Origin: DATKMP01 sp963790045 | GTDB taxonomy: Bacteria; Bacteroidota; Ignavibacteria; UBA10030 | Direction: 5' to 3' | DNA: 64,000 bases | Assembly (NCBI GenBank): GCA_963790045.1 | Contig: CAWBMS010000007.1 | Coordinates: 434,001-498,000 of the forward strand | In this document: positions 1-10,463 of the stretch, one piece after another | How the letters are laid out: the number at the start of each line of letters is the position of its first letter | Numbering within the stretch: the first letter of the stretch is position 1 | Notes under the pieces: generated by a model | The model's input: the letters and a program-made list of their open reading frames with translations, nothing else | Told to the model about the DNA's origin: nothing | The model's database searches: none | Position numbers and translations under genes: made by a program

Positions 1-2469
1 GCCAATGTTTTGGTGTATAGCAATCAATATACTGGAATGTTTTTCGACGAAAAGACTGCCGGTATCGAAATTATACATCATGGTGTACGAACGGCGACGG
101 GCGGTGCCATCAGATTACAAAACACTCCGGAACAATGGGACATGATTCCGATGGTGGTTAGTCGAAACGTCGATAAACAGAATAACAGCATCGATGTCGT
201 GTTGCGATATAAAGATTACGATTTTAATTCCAGAATAAATGTAACAGCAAAAGACAATGGTGTGGTCATCAGCGTGTATCTTGATAAACCAATACCGGAG
301 AAACTCGAAGGCCGAGCGGGTCTTAATATGGAATTTTTACCGGCATCCTATTTTGAAAAAACATATATGGTTGATGGTAATCCTGGAAATTTTCCAAGAT
401 ACCCGGCGGGCGATACAAAGGTCGAACCCATCTCGAAAAAAATTCCTCAATTTGCAGGACACACCACTTTTGATGATCGAGGCCGCGGTGAATTTTTAGT
501 CCCGGGACCGCTTGCAACTGGTAAAACGATTTCGCTTGCTCCGGAAGACCCGGAACGCTTTGTCAAGATTACTTCTGATAATGATATTATGCTTTTCGAT
601 GGACGAAACCTTGCACAAAACGGCTGGTTCATTGTCCGCAGTCTGCTGCCGGCAAACAAAACCGGGAAAGTCGCTGAATGGTATCTTGAACCTCATGCTA
701 TTCCCAACTGGATTAGAAAACCGAATATCGGATTTTCGCAAGTCGGATATATTCCAGATCAAGAAAAAATTGCTGTGATTGAATTGGATCAGCATGATAC
801 TCCTATGAAGACTGCTTCCTTGTATCAAGTGACGCAAGATGGATCGTCGGTGGAAAAATATACAGGTGAAGTGACGATGTGGGGAAAGTATCTTCGTTAC
901 AATTATGTGAAGTTTGATTTTAGTTCAGTAAAAGAAAAAGGTATTTATTATATCCAGTACGGCGATCAAAAAACAAATACGTTTAAAATCAGTCCGGATG
1001 TTTATGCTGATGTGTGGCATCCGACATTAGATGTCTGGTTCCCTGTTCAAATGGATCACATGGAAGTCAATGAAGCGTACAAAGTTTGGCATGGCGTTCC
1101 CTATATGGACGATTGCCTTCAGGCGCCGCTGAATCACCAGCATTTCGATGGATATCATCAGGGAGCGACAACCGATACAAAATATAAACCATTGGAACGC
1201 ATTCCCAATATGGCGGTAGGTGGTTGGTTCGATGCAGGAGATTTCGATATTCAAACCGGTTCGCATGATATGGTGCTCACAAGTTTTGTCGATGCATGGG
1301 AAAATTTTAAAGTAGATAGAGACGAAACATATATCGATCAAAAAACGCATTATGTCGATATTCATCGTCCCGATGGAAAACCCGATATCTTACAACAAAT
1401 TGAACACGGCACATTGAATGTTGTCGCACAATGTGAAAATATTGGACATCCTGTTCAGGGCATTGTGGTACCGAACCTGCATCAATATCATCATCTTGGT
1501 GATGCTGCGGATATCACAGATAACCTTCCGTACAATCCCAATTTAAAGCCCTATGAAACTGACGGTAAATCCAGTGGAACTATGGATGACCGTTGGGCTT
1601 TTACCAATCGGCAACCGTTTTTGGATTATCAAACGGCGGCTGCATTAGCCGAAGCATCTCGCGCACTTCGCGGCTTCAACGACAATCTTGCAGAGAGAGC
1701 ATTGGCAAGTGCGAAGCGGTTAGTCGAAGAAACCGATGAGATTGTAAAAAAACCTAATCCATCGGAAGATCACTTTGAGCGTTTATTTGCAAGAGGCGGC
1801 GATGTGGATGCGGTGCTTCAATTATATATCACAACCCACGACAAAAAATATGCAGACCGATTCTTACAAAAAATTTGGTCGGCGCTTGAGCCGCCCAAGA
1901 TGAACAGGGCTTCTATGCCCGGCGGCTTCGATATGGAATTCTTTACGAGCAGAGACCTTATTCCTGCGTTGAAAGCAATTCCATATATGGATGAAGCATA
2001 CAAATCTAAACTCAAGCAATATGTTCTTAAATACAAAGAATCGATTGAAAAGATTGAAAAGAAAAATCCGTATGGTTTGCCCATCACCGGCGGCGGCTGG
2101 GGCGGCAGCGGCAGCGTTGTGAGTTCTGCTATTACAAATTATTATGCGTATAAAGCATTTCCGGAAATCATTGAAAAAGAATATGTATTGCGCGGCCTCA
2201 ATTATCTGTTTGGCTGCCATCCGTATTCCAACGTTTCATTCGTTGAAGCGGTCGGAACACGATCAAAGAAACTTGCATACGGAAATAACCGAGCAGATTT
2301 TTCCATTATTGCCGGCGGTGTTGTCCCCGGTGTTATGTTGTTGAAACCGGATTTTCTCGAGAATAAAGATGATTGGCCATTCCTCTGGGGTGAAAATGAA
2401 GTAACCATCGGCGGAAGTGCAGAATATATCTTCCTCGCAAATGCGGTGAATGATATGTTGCGTAAATAA
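1..2469 (+). CDS. GH9 family endoglucanase, 5' end outside the window
   Basis: Glycoside hydrolase family 9 enzymes cleave beta-1,4-glucan backbones by inversion; here the likely target is cellulose or a xyloglucan backbone. The frame is open from base 1, so the TTG at 10 is probably not the real start and the signal peptide is missing. About the first 240 visible residues are beta-rich and end in an Ig-like domain (from about GFSQVGYIPDQ) that commonly precedes GH9 modules. The alpha/alpha-barrel follows, with the GGWFDAGDF motif (catalytic Asp codons at 1231 and 1240) and near the C-terminus GENEVTIGG (proton-donor Glu codon at 2398). The tail ends normally without a T9SS sorting domain. 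It heads the co-oriented hydrolase series; GH43 follows after 57 bases. Family assignment is firm, exact substrate is inferred. Confidence 0.88.
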   Translation, partial: ANVLVYSNQYTGMFFDEKTAGIEIIHHGVRTATGGAIRLQNTPEQWDMIPMVVSRNVDKQNNSIDVVLRYKDYDFNSRINVTAKDNGVVISVYLDKPIPEKLEGRAGLNMEFLPASYFEKTYMVDGNPGNFPRYPAGDTKVEPISKKIPQFAGHTTFDDRGRGEFLVPGPLATGKTISLAPEDPERFVKITSDNDIMLFDGRNLAQNGWFIVRSLLPANKTGKVAEWYLEPHAIPNWIRKPNIGFSQVGYIPDQEKIAVIELDQHDTPMKTASLYQVTQDGSSVEKYTGEVTMWGKYLRYNYVKFDFSSVKEKGIYYIQYGDQKTNTFKISPDVYADVWHPTLDVWFPVQMDHMEVNEAYKVWHGVPYMDDCLQAPLNHQHFDGYHQGATTDTKYKPLERIPNMAVGGWFDAGDFDIQTGSHDMVLTSFVDAWENFKVDRDETYIDQKTHYVDIHRPDGKPDILQQIEHGTLNVVAQCENIGHPVQGIVVPNLHQYHHLGDAADITDNLPYNPNLKPYETDGKSSGTMDDRWAFTNRQPFLDYQTAAALAEASRALRGFNDNLAERALASAKRLVEETDEIVKKPNPSEDHFERLFARGGDVDAVLQLYITTHDKKYADRFLQKIWSALEPPKMNRASMPGGFDMEFFTSRDLIPALKAIPYMDEAYKSKLKQYVLKYKESIEKIEKKNPYGLPITGGGWGGSGSVVSSAITNYYAYKAFPEIIEKEYVLRGLNYLFGCHPYSNVSFVEAVGTRSKKLAYGNNRADFSIIAGGVVPGVMLLKPDFLENKDDWPFLWGENEVTIGGSAEYIFLANAVNDMLRK

Positions 2470-2526
2470 ATATTGATTCAACGATCTTCATTTTTATGTA
2501 CGATGCATGATGATAGGAATGATGAA

Positions 2527-3855
2527 ATGAAAATAGTTCGAAATATTATTGCATGCATTTTTTTAATCAGTGCGATTGCATGGCGTCAGAATCCGCTTAT
2601 TCGGGATCAATTTACTGCGGATCCGACTGCGAGAGTATTTGATGGAAAAGTGTATCTGTATCCGTCGCACGATATTCCCGCACGTCCCGGTAAAGGGCGT
2701 GCGGGATGGTTTGTGATGGAAGATTATCATGTCTTCTCTTCCGAAAATCTTACCGACTGGACCGACCACGGAGTTATTGTCAGTCAGAATAACGTGGATT
2801 GGGTCGATTCGACATCCTACAGTATGTGGGCGCCGGATTGTATGTACCGAAATGGGAAATACTGTTTTTATTTTCCTGCGAATGCTAAAGACAAAAAGAT
2901 GCGCGGCGGTATCGGTGTGGCAATATCGGATAAACCGTACGGCCCGTTTGTACCGGAAGCAAAACCCATGGTCGGCATCGGCGGAATCGATCCGAATATT
3001 TTTGTCGATAAAGATGGGCAAGCATACATCATCACAGCCATGAGGGGATTTGTCATTGCGAAACTGAAAGACAATATGATGGAAATTGTCGATAAGCCCA
3101 AAATGTTAGAAGGGCTGCCGGACAAAGGACTGAAAGAAGGCCCGTTTATGTTCGAGCGAAACGGAATCTATTATCTTACCTATCCGCATGTGCAAAACAA
3201 AACCGAACAACTGGAATATGCCATTGCCGATAATCCGATGGGCCCGTTTAAAGTAACCGGTGTTATTATGGATGAACGGATTGAATGCTGGACGAATCAT
3301 CACTCCATCATTAATTTTAAAGGTCAGTGGTATCTCTTCTATCATTATAATGATCTGTCTCCGCACTTCGATAAAAACAGATCGGTGCGGGCTGATAGTT
3401 TATTTTTTAATGATGATGGAACAATTAAAAAAGTAATTCCGACATTGCGCGGTGTTGGCGTTACCGACGCAACGCATGAAATTCAAATCGATAGGTACAG
3501 CCGTATCAGCGATAACGGCGTTTCCACCGATTTCATAGATACATTACATCGATTTGATGGATGGAAAACGAAATTCGACGCTCCCAATGCATGGGTTCAA
3601 TACAACAGTGTGGATTTTGGAAAGAAAAAACTTCGCTCGATTACCGTCAGAGCGTTATCTCCAACAGGCGGTTTGCTGCAGATTCGTCTGGATAAATTCA
3701 ACGGACCGATTATTGCAGAAGTAAAGATCCCCAAAAATGTTGGTTGGAAATTAATTCAATCACCGGTAACACATTATTATTCCGGAATTCATAATCTCAT
3801 TGTCCAGATAAAAGATAAAAAAGATGTCGAGGTAGATTGGGTACGGTTCAAATAA
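2527..3855 (+). CDS. GH43 family glycosidase with C-terminal CBM6-like domain
   Basis: Probable arabinofuranosidase or beta-xylosidase of the five-bladed propeller family GH43. An upstream in-frame TTG at 2473 gives a longer frame, but ATG 2527 begins a good signal peptide (MKIVRNIIACIFLISA) and is preferred. The three GH43 acidic residues are visible: Asp in FTADPTARVF (general base), Asp in GGIDPNIFVD (pKa modulator) and Glu in LKEGPFMFERNG (acid). After about residue 310 the chain turns into a jelly-roll domain resembling CBM6, ending VEVDWVRFK. It is most like GH43 enzymes that take side chains or short oligomers. Substrate cannot be fixed from sequence alone. Confidence 0.85.
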   Translation: MKIVRNIIACIFLISAIAWRQNPLIRDQFTADPTARVFDGKVYLYPSHDIPARPGKGRAGWFVMEDYHVFSSENLTDWTDHGVIVSQNNVDWVDSTSYSMWAPDCMYRNGKYCFYFPANAKDKKMRGGIGVAISDKPYGPFVPEAKPMVGIGGIDPNIFVDKDGQAYIITAMRGFVIAKLKDNMMEIVDKPKMLEGLPDKGLKEGPFMFERNGIYYLTYPHVQNKTEQLEYAIADNPMGPFKVTGVIMDERIECWTNHHSIINFKGQWYLFYHYNDLSPHFDKNRSVRADSLFFNDDGTIKKVIPTLRGVGVTDATHEIQIDRYSRISDNGVSTDFIDTLHRFDGWKTKFDAPNAWVQYNSVDFGKKKLRSITVRALSPTGGLLQIRLDKFNGPIIAEVKIPKNVGWKLIQSPVTHYYSGIHNLIVQIKDKKDVEVDWVRFK

Positions 3856-3924
3856 CGACTTTTATTTGTGTGTAAAAATTTGTAAAGTATTAATCCCAGA
3901 TACTTTTATGACAAGGAGAACTCG

Positions 3925-6710
3925 ATGGACAAAAACATTGTAAGACGGATTGTAGGAATTACAGTTGGTATCATTTTCTGCACAACAGTTATTTTCGCAC
4001 AAGCCGTAACAATCAATGCAGGTACGAACCAAATTATTAACTGGGAGAAAACACATACTGCCTTACTTAAAGGAAGCGTTTCTTCAACCAAAGCAAAAGT
4101 TGAATGGCGATGCCCTCAAAATTCTCAAGTTGTTTTTAAAAATGCATCGAGTCTCACAACGGAAGTTACCTTCCCCCGCCCCGGATATTATTTACTCATG
4201 CTCTCGACCAAAGAAAATAAAAAAGAATCTTTGACGAGTTCGGTTGTGATGAATGTGTACGTGCCACGTACGTACAAAGAGCGTTTATCCGATATCATCA
4301 GCTTAATGACGGTTGATGAAAAAATCAAACAATTAACCAATCAATCCGATGCCATTCCACGATTAGGAATTGCCAAATACAACTACTGGAGCGAAGCTCT
4401 TCATGGATTGCAAGCAAGCGGCGCAACATCGTTTCCACAAGGCGTTGCGATGGGATCGACATGGGAACCCGATTTAATTAATCGTGTAGGAACTGCAATC
4501 TCGGAGGAAGCGCGTGCCGTCAATATTTTGCGAGGAACCGGTTTAACATATTGGAGTCCGACGATCAACATCGCACGCGATCCGCGCTGGGGCAGGAATG
4601 AAGAGTCCTATAGTGAAGTATCCGTATCTTCTTTCGCGCATGGCAGTTTCGTTTGTTAAAGGTATGCAGGGAGATGATCCGTATTATTTGCGGGTCGTTT
4701 CAACGCCGAAACATTTCATGGCAAACAATGAAGAAGAACGCCGCCACACCGGATCTTCCGATATCGATATGCGAAGCATGTTCGAATACTATCTTCCTGC
4801 ATTTCGTCAGGCGATTGTCGAAGGAAAAGCATATTCAATTATGGGTGCATATAACGAAGTTAATCATGTTCCATGCAATGCCAACACATTTTTATTAAAC
4901 GATCTCTTGCGGCGAACGTGGGGCTTTGAAGGATATGTTGTTTCCGATTGCGGTGCGGTGAACGATATGTTCCTTGGCCATCATTATGTAAAAACCGGCG
5001 CCGAAGCTGTAGCGAAAAGCATTCTGGCCGGCTGCGATTTGGATTGCGGTGAAGAATACCGTCAATATTTAAAAGAAGCTCTCGATAAAGGATATTTGGA
5101 AGTAAAAGATTTGGATCGTTCTTTAGAACGAGTGCTCCCGGCACGGTTTAAACTTGGTGAATTTGATCCGGCAGAAGATGTGCCGTATAGCTCGATTACA
5201 CCTGCGAAGCTTGATACAAAAGAACATCGTGATCTTGCCCTTGAAGTTGCACAAAAATCTATTGTGCTTCTGAAAAACAATGGAGTTTTACCATTACAAA
5301 AAGAAAAAATAAAATCGATTGCCGTTATCGGCCCCAATGCAGCAGAACCGCAGTTAGGTATTTACAGCGGCTGGCCGAATGTTCTTATCAGTCCGCTTCA
5401 AGGGATAAAGACCAAAGCAGCGTCTCAAGGGATAAAAGTTGATTATGCGTTGGGATGTGTTGTCAATGGAAATTTATTGCGTCCGATTGAGCCGCAGTAT
5501 TTTGCAAAAGTTCCAGGTACGAACAAAGCCGGTATGCAGGGTGAATATTTCAACAACACAAAATTATCCGGAAGACCAGTACTTGTACAAGTCGATTCGA
5601 TGGTGAACTTTAATTATGGAACGGGTTCCCCCGCTCCGGGCTTGCCGGAAGATTATTTCTCCATTCGATGGCGTGGGAAAATTATTCCTTCCGATACGGT
5701 TCATCACCTTGGATTTAATAGCGATGATGGAGGACGACTCTACGTCAATGGAAAGCTGCTCATCGATGATTGGACTGACCATGAAGAAATGCCGCACAGC
5801 GCGGATGTAACGTTACTGCCCGGTAAAGAATACGATATTGAGTTCGATTATTACGATGATGCCTTAGGTGCCGTTGCTCGTTTGATGTGGGATATTGGAC
5901 AAAAAGATTTTCGTATTGTGAAAGAAATTGCTGCGAAAAACGACCTCGTTGTTCTTGTTGTTGGAACATCGCCGGGAATTTCCCGTGAAGAATTGGATCG
6001 GTACGGAAATCGAATTGCCGCAAGTGCAGCAGGAACTGATCCGTGAAGTTGCCTCTGTCAATCCTAATATTATTTTTGTTCTCGAAAACGGGGGCCCGGT
6101 CGCTCTTGCCGGTACAGAAAATAAAGCTCAAGCAATTGTCGAAGCATGGTATGGTGGTGAATATGCCGGCCAGGCATTAGCAGATGTGCTCTTTGGCGAT
6201 GTCAACCCCGGCGGAAAACTTCCCGAAACATTTTATGCATCGACCAAACAGCTGCCGCCGATGTCCGACTACGATTTGATTAATCACCCGCGGACGTATA
6301 TGTATCTTGATCAGCCTGTACTGTTTCCTTTTGGACACGGCCTTTCTTACACGCAATTCGAATACAGCAACATAACGGTGTCTGCTGAAAAGATTAAAAA
6401 GAATGAAGAGTTGAATATTCAATTCACGATAAAAAATATCGGCGCAAAGAAAGGCGACGAAGTTGCTCAGGTATATTTGCATGATACGACTGCATCGATG
6501 AAAGTGCCGACGAATCAATTGAAACGGTTCCAGCGAATTACACTTGCACCCGGCGAAAGCAAGACACTTTCATTTAAAATTCCGGTATCGGAACTATCAT
6601 TCTACGATACAAAAACAAATGATTTTAAAATCGATTCAGGTGTTTGGGAAATCCAGATTGGAAGTTCATCAAAAGATATCCGTTTGAAAAAAACTTTCAC
6701 GGTTGAATAA
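3925..6710 (+). pseudogene. GH3 beta-glucosidase/xylosidase with PA14 insert, split by two frameshifts
   Basis: ATG 3925 follows a clear AAGGAG site and encodes a signal peptide (MDKNIVRRIVGITVGI). Residues of about 27-110 form an Ig/PKD-like beta domain not usual at this place; GH3 domain 1 follows. The first frame runs to 4659, the second covers about 4620-6000, the third about 6001-6710. Reading SEDPYLLSRM across the first break needs removal of one T near 4619; reading LDRTEIELPQVQ across the second needs removal of one G at 6000/6001. All GH3 landmarks are present: nucleophile Asp in VVSDCGAV (codon 4946), a PA14 domain (about 5530-5890), domain 2 and an FnIII-like C-terminus. Nothing else is decayed, so the gene may be whole in the cell. 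Expected role: release of glucose or xylose from oligosaccharides in the periplasm. Confidence 0.85.
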
Positions 6711-6853
6711 AAGGAAGTCGGAACAACTTCAAACAGCCGTTTGGTGTCGATTTGAATAAGTCTCAAAAATATTCGTATTCTATCAAGCACGAAAGAACAA
6801 AGTCAGGATATAAATAATGTTGAAGAAAAAGAGATTGAGTATGTATATGAAAC

Positions 6854-7090
6854 ATGTCATTAATGGTAATGATAATTTCCATATGCATATTTAACCAATT
6901 CCTTGATGCTGCGGTAAATCAAAAAAATAGAGCAATCATCCTGACCGATATTGAAGCTGACCCTGATGATACGGAATCCTTGGTCCGGTTGTTTTTGTAT
7001 TCGAACGTAATAGATATAAAAGGAATAATCGCTACAACATCCACACACATGAGAAATATTGTACACCCTGAATCTATTCAAAATAGGTAA
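6854..7090 (+). pseudogene. N-terminal relic of a DUF1593/nucleoside-hydrolase-like gene
   Basis: A 78-codon frame starts with a short hydrophobic leader and then matches the beginning of the DUF1593 nucleoside-hydrolase-like domain: a calcium-site type segment (ILTDIEADPDDTESLVRLF) followed by LYSN..DIKGIIATTSTH and HPESIQ. In the family this is only the first sixth or so of the protein; here the frame stops at 7090 and I could not find the continuation in any frame before the next gene. Members of this family are frequent neighbours of plant-polysaccharide hydrolases. I read it as a truncated remnant rather than a small functional gene. Confidence 0.6.
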
Positions 7091-7410
7091 GCCGCCATTA
7101 ACTCGGTACAACGCGTAATTGTAAACACGACAAACAAGGAAAATATTAGTTACGATACTCAAATTAAGTTTATTTAAAAAACTTCGGAATATATATAAGT
7201 TAGATCAGAGTATAAAATGATAGTAAATAATTAATAACACAAAATTCTACTTTGAGAACTTCATAAGTATGCTTAATTTGTATATACACACAGGGTTAAT
7301 AAATTGTTAAAACGATCTATCACCTGAAATGAATAATAGTTGGAAATGAAAATTATTCAAACACAAAATGTTGTTTATTGTCTAATCAAGATTTCTTTTA
7401 AGAGGAAAAT
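7091..7410. other. AT-rich intergenic region ahead of GH43
   Basis: No coding frame with family similarity is visible. The stretch is AT-rich and ends in an AGAGGAAAAT ribosome-binding region directly before the ATG at 7411. It may hold decayed sequence from the truncated DUF1593-like gene plus the promoter of the next gene, but I see no convincing promoter motif. Confidence 0.4.
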
Positions 7411-9382
7411 ATGCATTGTCCTTTGACCATTTTATTTTTGTTTATTGTTGCAAATCTTTATTCTCAATCCATTCCATTGAACACGTATATTAATCCGGTT
7501 ATTCCCGGCGACCATCCTGATTGTACATTAACACAAATAGGAAGTGACTTTTACACAACCGGTTCATCTTTCAATGTTACTCCAATTATTTATCATTCAA
7601 CGGACATTGTGCATTGGGAGGCGATTGCCCAACCTGTATCAGCTTCATGGTCGAAATTTGATGATAAAGCTGGTGGTGGTTGCTGGGGTGCCCAACTTGT
7701 TTATTACAATAATGAGTATTGGGATTTCTTTTCCCGGGATAATACAATGTATTTTGTAAAAGCGCTAAAACCAAGCGGTCCATGGAGTGAGCCGGTGTTG
7801 GTGAAAAATCCATCAACAATAAATTATGGATTAGGATATGACAACTCCATTTTTATTGATGATAATAATAAATGGTACCTCGTAGTTAAAAACGGAAAAC
7901 CTAATAACGGCATTGTTGAACTAGGCAATGACGGGCAACCCACAGGGCTTGTGTATAATCTTAACTGGTTAAATCCTGATCCAGCTAATCCGTATAGCTG
8001 GGCCGAAGGACCGGTGATGTGGAAAAATAAGGGATACTATTATTATTCTTTTGCCAGAGATCTTGCAGGTGGACAAAAGGTAATGCGTAGTAAAACTTTG
8101 ACTGCCGAACATGCTGCTTGGGAAATGTTGGGGGACTTCTTTAACGAGAACGATCCAGAAATAAATTCTTCACTCTTTGCAATTCCCAATCATGCATCGC
8201 AAGCTGTCATGCTTGATGATGGTACTTCCTGGATTCTTCACCCGTTGTATGCAAAAGGTGAATGGAAAGGACAGGGCAGACAGGGATTGTTAAATCAGGT
8301 TCGGTACCGATGCGAATGGAAAACCTACAGCAGATTATCCAGTAAACAAATATTTCTCTGCCCCAAAATTACCAAGTAGCGGTATCCCATGGATGGTGCC
8401 CAAATCCGATTTTTTTAATTCGGGGGAGTTGAATCCCGAATGGTGTTCTCTTGGTTATACACCTAAGAATAAATTGTCTCTCACAGATCGGCCGGGATGG
8501 TTGCGTCTATCTCCAAAGGATTCTACAAAAGCAAACTCGCTTACCAAGAATGATGGCGAACACAGCTATTCCCTTATCACACGAATGGAGTTCAATGCAA
8601 AGTCCATATCCGATGAAGCTGGTTTATGGATTATGCGTGGTGATGAAAAAATGTTTGTAAAACTTGTTAGCTCGTTATCGGCTGAAGGAAAGAAGGTTGT
8701 GTCGTTCAGTTTTGAAAATTACAAACGACTCGTAGAAAATGTTAAAAACAAAACTGTCTGGTTAAAACTGGAGCGAATCAATCATAAAATTAGTGGTTAT
8801 TACAGCAGAGATGGTTATGATTGGAAACAAATTGGGGAACCCGTAGATATATCGGTAATTGATTCATATTCAGATTTCTCTTCATTTACGGGAACCCGCC
8901 AGGGGTTGTATGTAAAAGGAACAAGTGACGCATGGTTTAACTTTTATATATATCGCGATGCCTACTCGCCAATATTGGCAGAATGTCCCGCAAACCGGTT
9001 TGGAACTTCATTATCGACTGGAAAAAATGGAATAGGTTCACTCGATGAAATACATAATAATGATTGGGCTTTATATGCCGGAGTAGAATTTGGGAATACT
9101 GAATATCAAATGAAACCAGCATACGTAAGAATAACAGCTTCCAGCGGAACAGTTGGTGGCATCGTTGAAGCATGGTTAGATTCACTTGACTCAAAAAGCA
9201 AAATTGCAGAATGTAAGATTACTAATACCGGTGGTTGGAATAAATACAAAGAATTTACAATACCTTTACTGAATCCTGTTTCAGGAAGGCATGATGTTTA
9301 TTTGAGATTTAAGGGAACTGGGAAAGAAAAACTGTTTTCAGTTCAGTCATTTGTTTTTATAGATCGTAATAAAAAGAAATAG
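7411..9382 (+). pseudogene. GH43 beta-xylosidase/arabinofuranosidase with C-terminal beta-sandwich and CBM6-like domain, one frameshift
   Basis: ATG 7411 gives a signal peptide (MHCPLTILFLFIVANLYSQ). The first frame ends at 8379, the second resumes and runs to 9382. Reading QVRYDANGKP across the break needs one base fewer in CGGTACCG at 8302-8309; the rejoined chain continues SAPKLPSSGIPW into the beta-sandwich domain. GH43 residues: Asp in GDHPDCTLTQ, Asp in LGYDNSIFID, Glu in WAEGPVMWKN. The second half is the DUF1349-like sandwich typical of GH43 xylosidases (lead-in near 8400, GYYSRDGYDWKQIG), followed by a CBM6-like domain with the usual ending YLRFKG...F. Likely periplasmic removal of xylose or arabinose from xylo-oligomers. 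The break is at a GTAC site like others in the window. Confidence 0.85.
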
Positions 9383-9405
9383 TTATTAATATTAGATAAG
9401 TTTTT

Positions 9406-10317
9406 ATGAAAACTTTAAAAATTTGTTTTGCATTGCTTCTTGTGCCTTCCCTCACCACCTCGGCACAAGAGATAATGAACTTATATCATGGATCTGTTCC
9501 AAATTCAAAAGAAGCCAGTGTAAAAGAAACTGGAGAAGAACAGCATTCTGGAATGTTCTCTGGAGTAACAAAACCTACTCTGGAAATTTTTCTGCCCGAA
9601 AAAGAAAAATCTACCGGCGCAGCAGTCGTCATTTGTCCTGGAGGAGGTTATAGTGTCGTCGTTTTTCAGGCAGAAGGAGTAAAAACCGCGAAAGAATTTG
9701 CAAAGAACGGTGTTGCTGCTTTTGGTACTTAAATATAGAATCCCCAATGATTCCACAATGAGAGATAAAAAAATAGGTCCTTTACAGGATGCTCAACAAG
9801 CAATGAAGGTCGTAAGAGAAAATGCGGCTAACTGGAGAATTGATATAAGTAAAGTCGGCATCATGGGTTTTTCTGCCGGTGGACATTTAGCATCAACCGA
9901 AGCAACACATTTTAAAACACCTTTAATTGATAATAGCAACAATACAAACCTGCGTCCGGATTTTCAAATTCTGGTGTATCCGGTAATAAGTATGCAAGAT
10001 AGTTTAACCCATCGTGATTCAAAAAACAATTGTTAGGCGCTAATCCATCTAAAGAAATGGTTGATGAATTTTCGAATGAGTTGCAAGTCAACGAAAACAC
10101 GCCCCCAGCATATATTACTCAGGCTGAAGATGATAAAGTTGTCGATGTAGATAACAGCATCGTTTATTTTGAATCATTAAAGCATCACAATGTACCTGCT
10201 GAAATGCATATTTATCCTAAAGGAAACCATGGTTTTGTTTTGTCTCAACCGACTGAAGAATGGATGATGCCAATTTTAAAGTGGATGAAGAATTCTAAAT
10301 TTATTAGCAATGAATAA
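9406..10317 (+). pseudogene. Alpha/beta-hydrolase carbohydrate esterase (acetyl-xylan type), two frameshifts
   Basis: Three frames together give one secreted esterase of about 300 residues. Signal peptide at MKTLKICFALLLVPSL; oxyanion loop ICPGGGYSVV; nucleophile Ser in GFSAGGHLAS; Asp in DDKVVDVDNS; His in KGNHGF, so the full triad is present. The first break needs one G removed from TTTTGGTACTT (9721-9730), giving AAFVLKYRIP. The second needs one A added to the six-A run at 10021-10026, giving DSKKQLLGANPS. It sits 23 bases after the GH43 gene and probably shares its transcript. Relatives include polysaccharide acetyl and feruloyl esterases found in the same type of cluster; the acyl group removed is not certain. 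Confidence 0.82.
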
Positions 10318-10463
10318 ACAGCAGACTGTTTAAAAACGGACTAAAGATTGGGTTTGTTTTAATGAAAGGTTATATTCAAAATGTCTGGTTGTATTTAATT
10401 ATTGTTTTGGTACAAGATTAGGAAAACGTATTCAATATGATTAACAAAAGCTAAGGGATAAGT

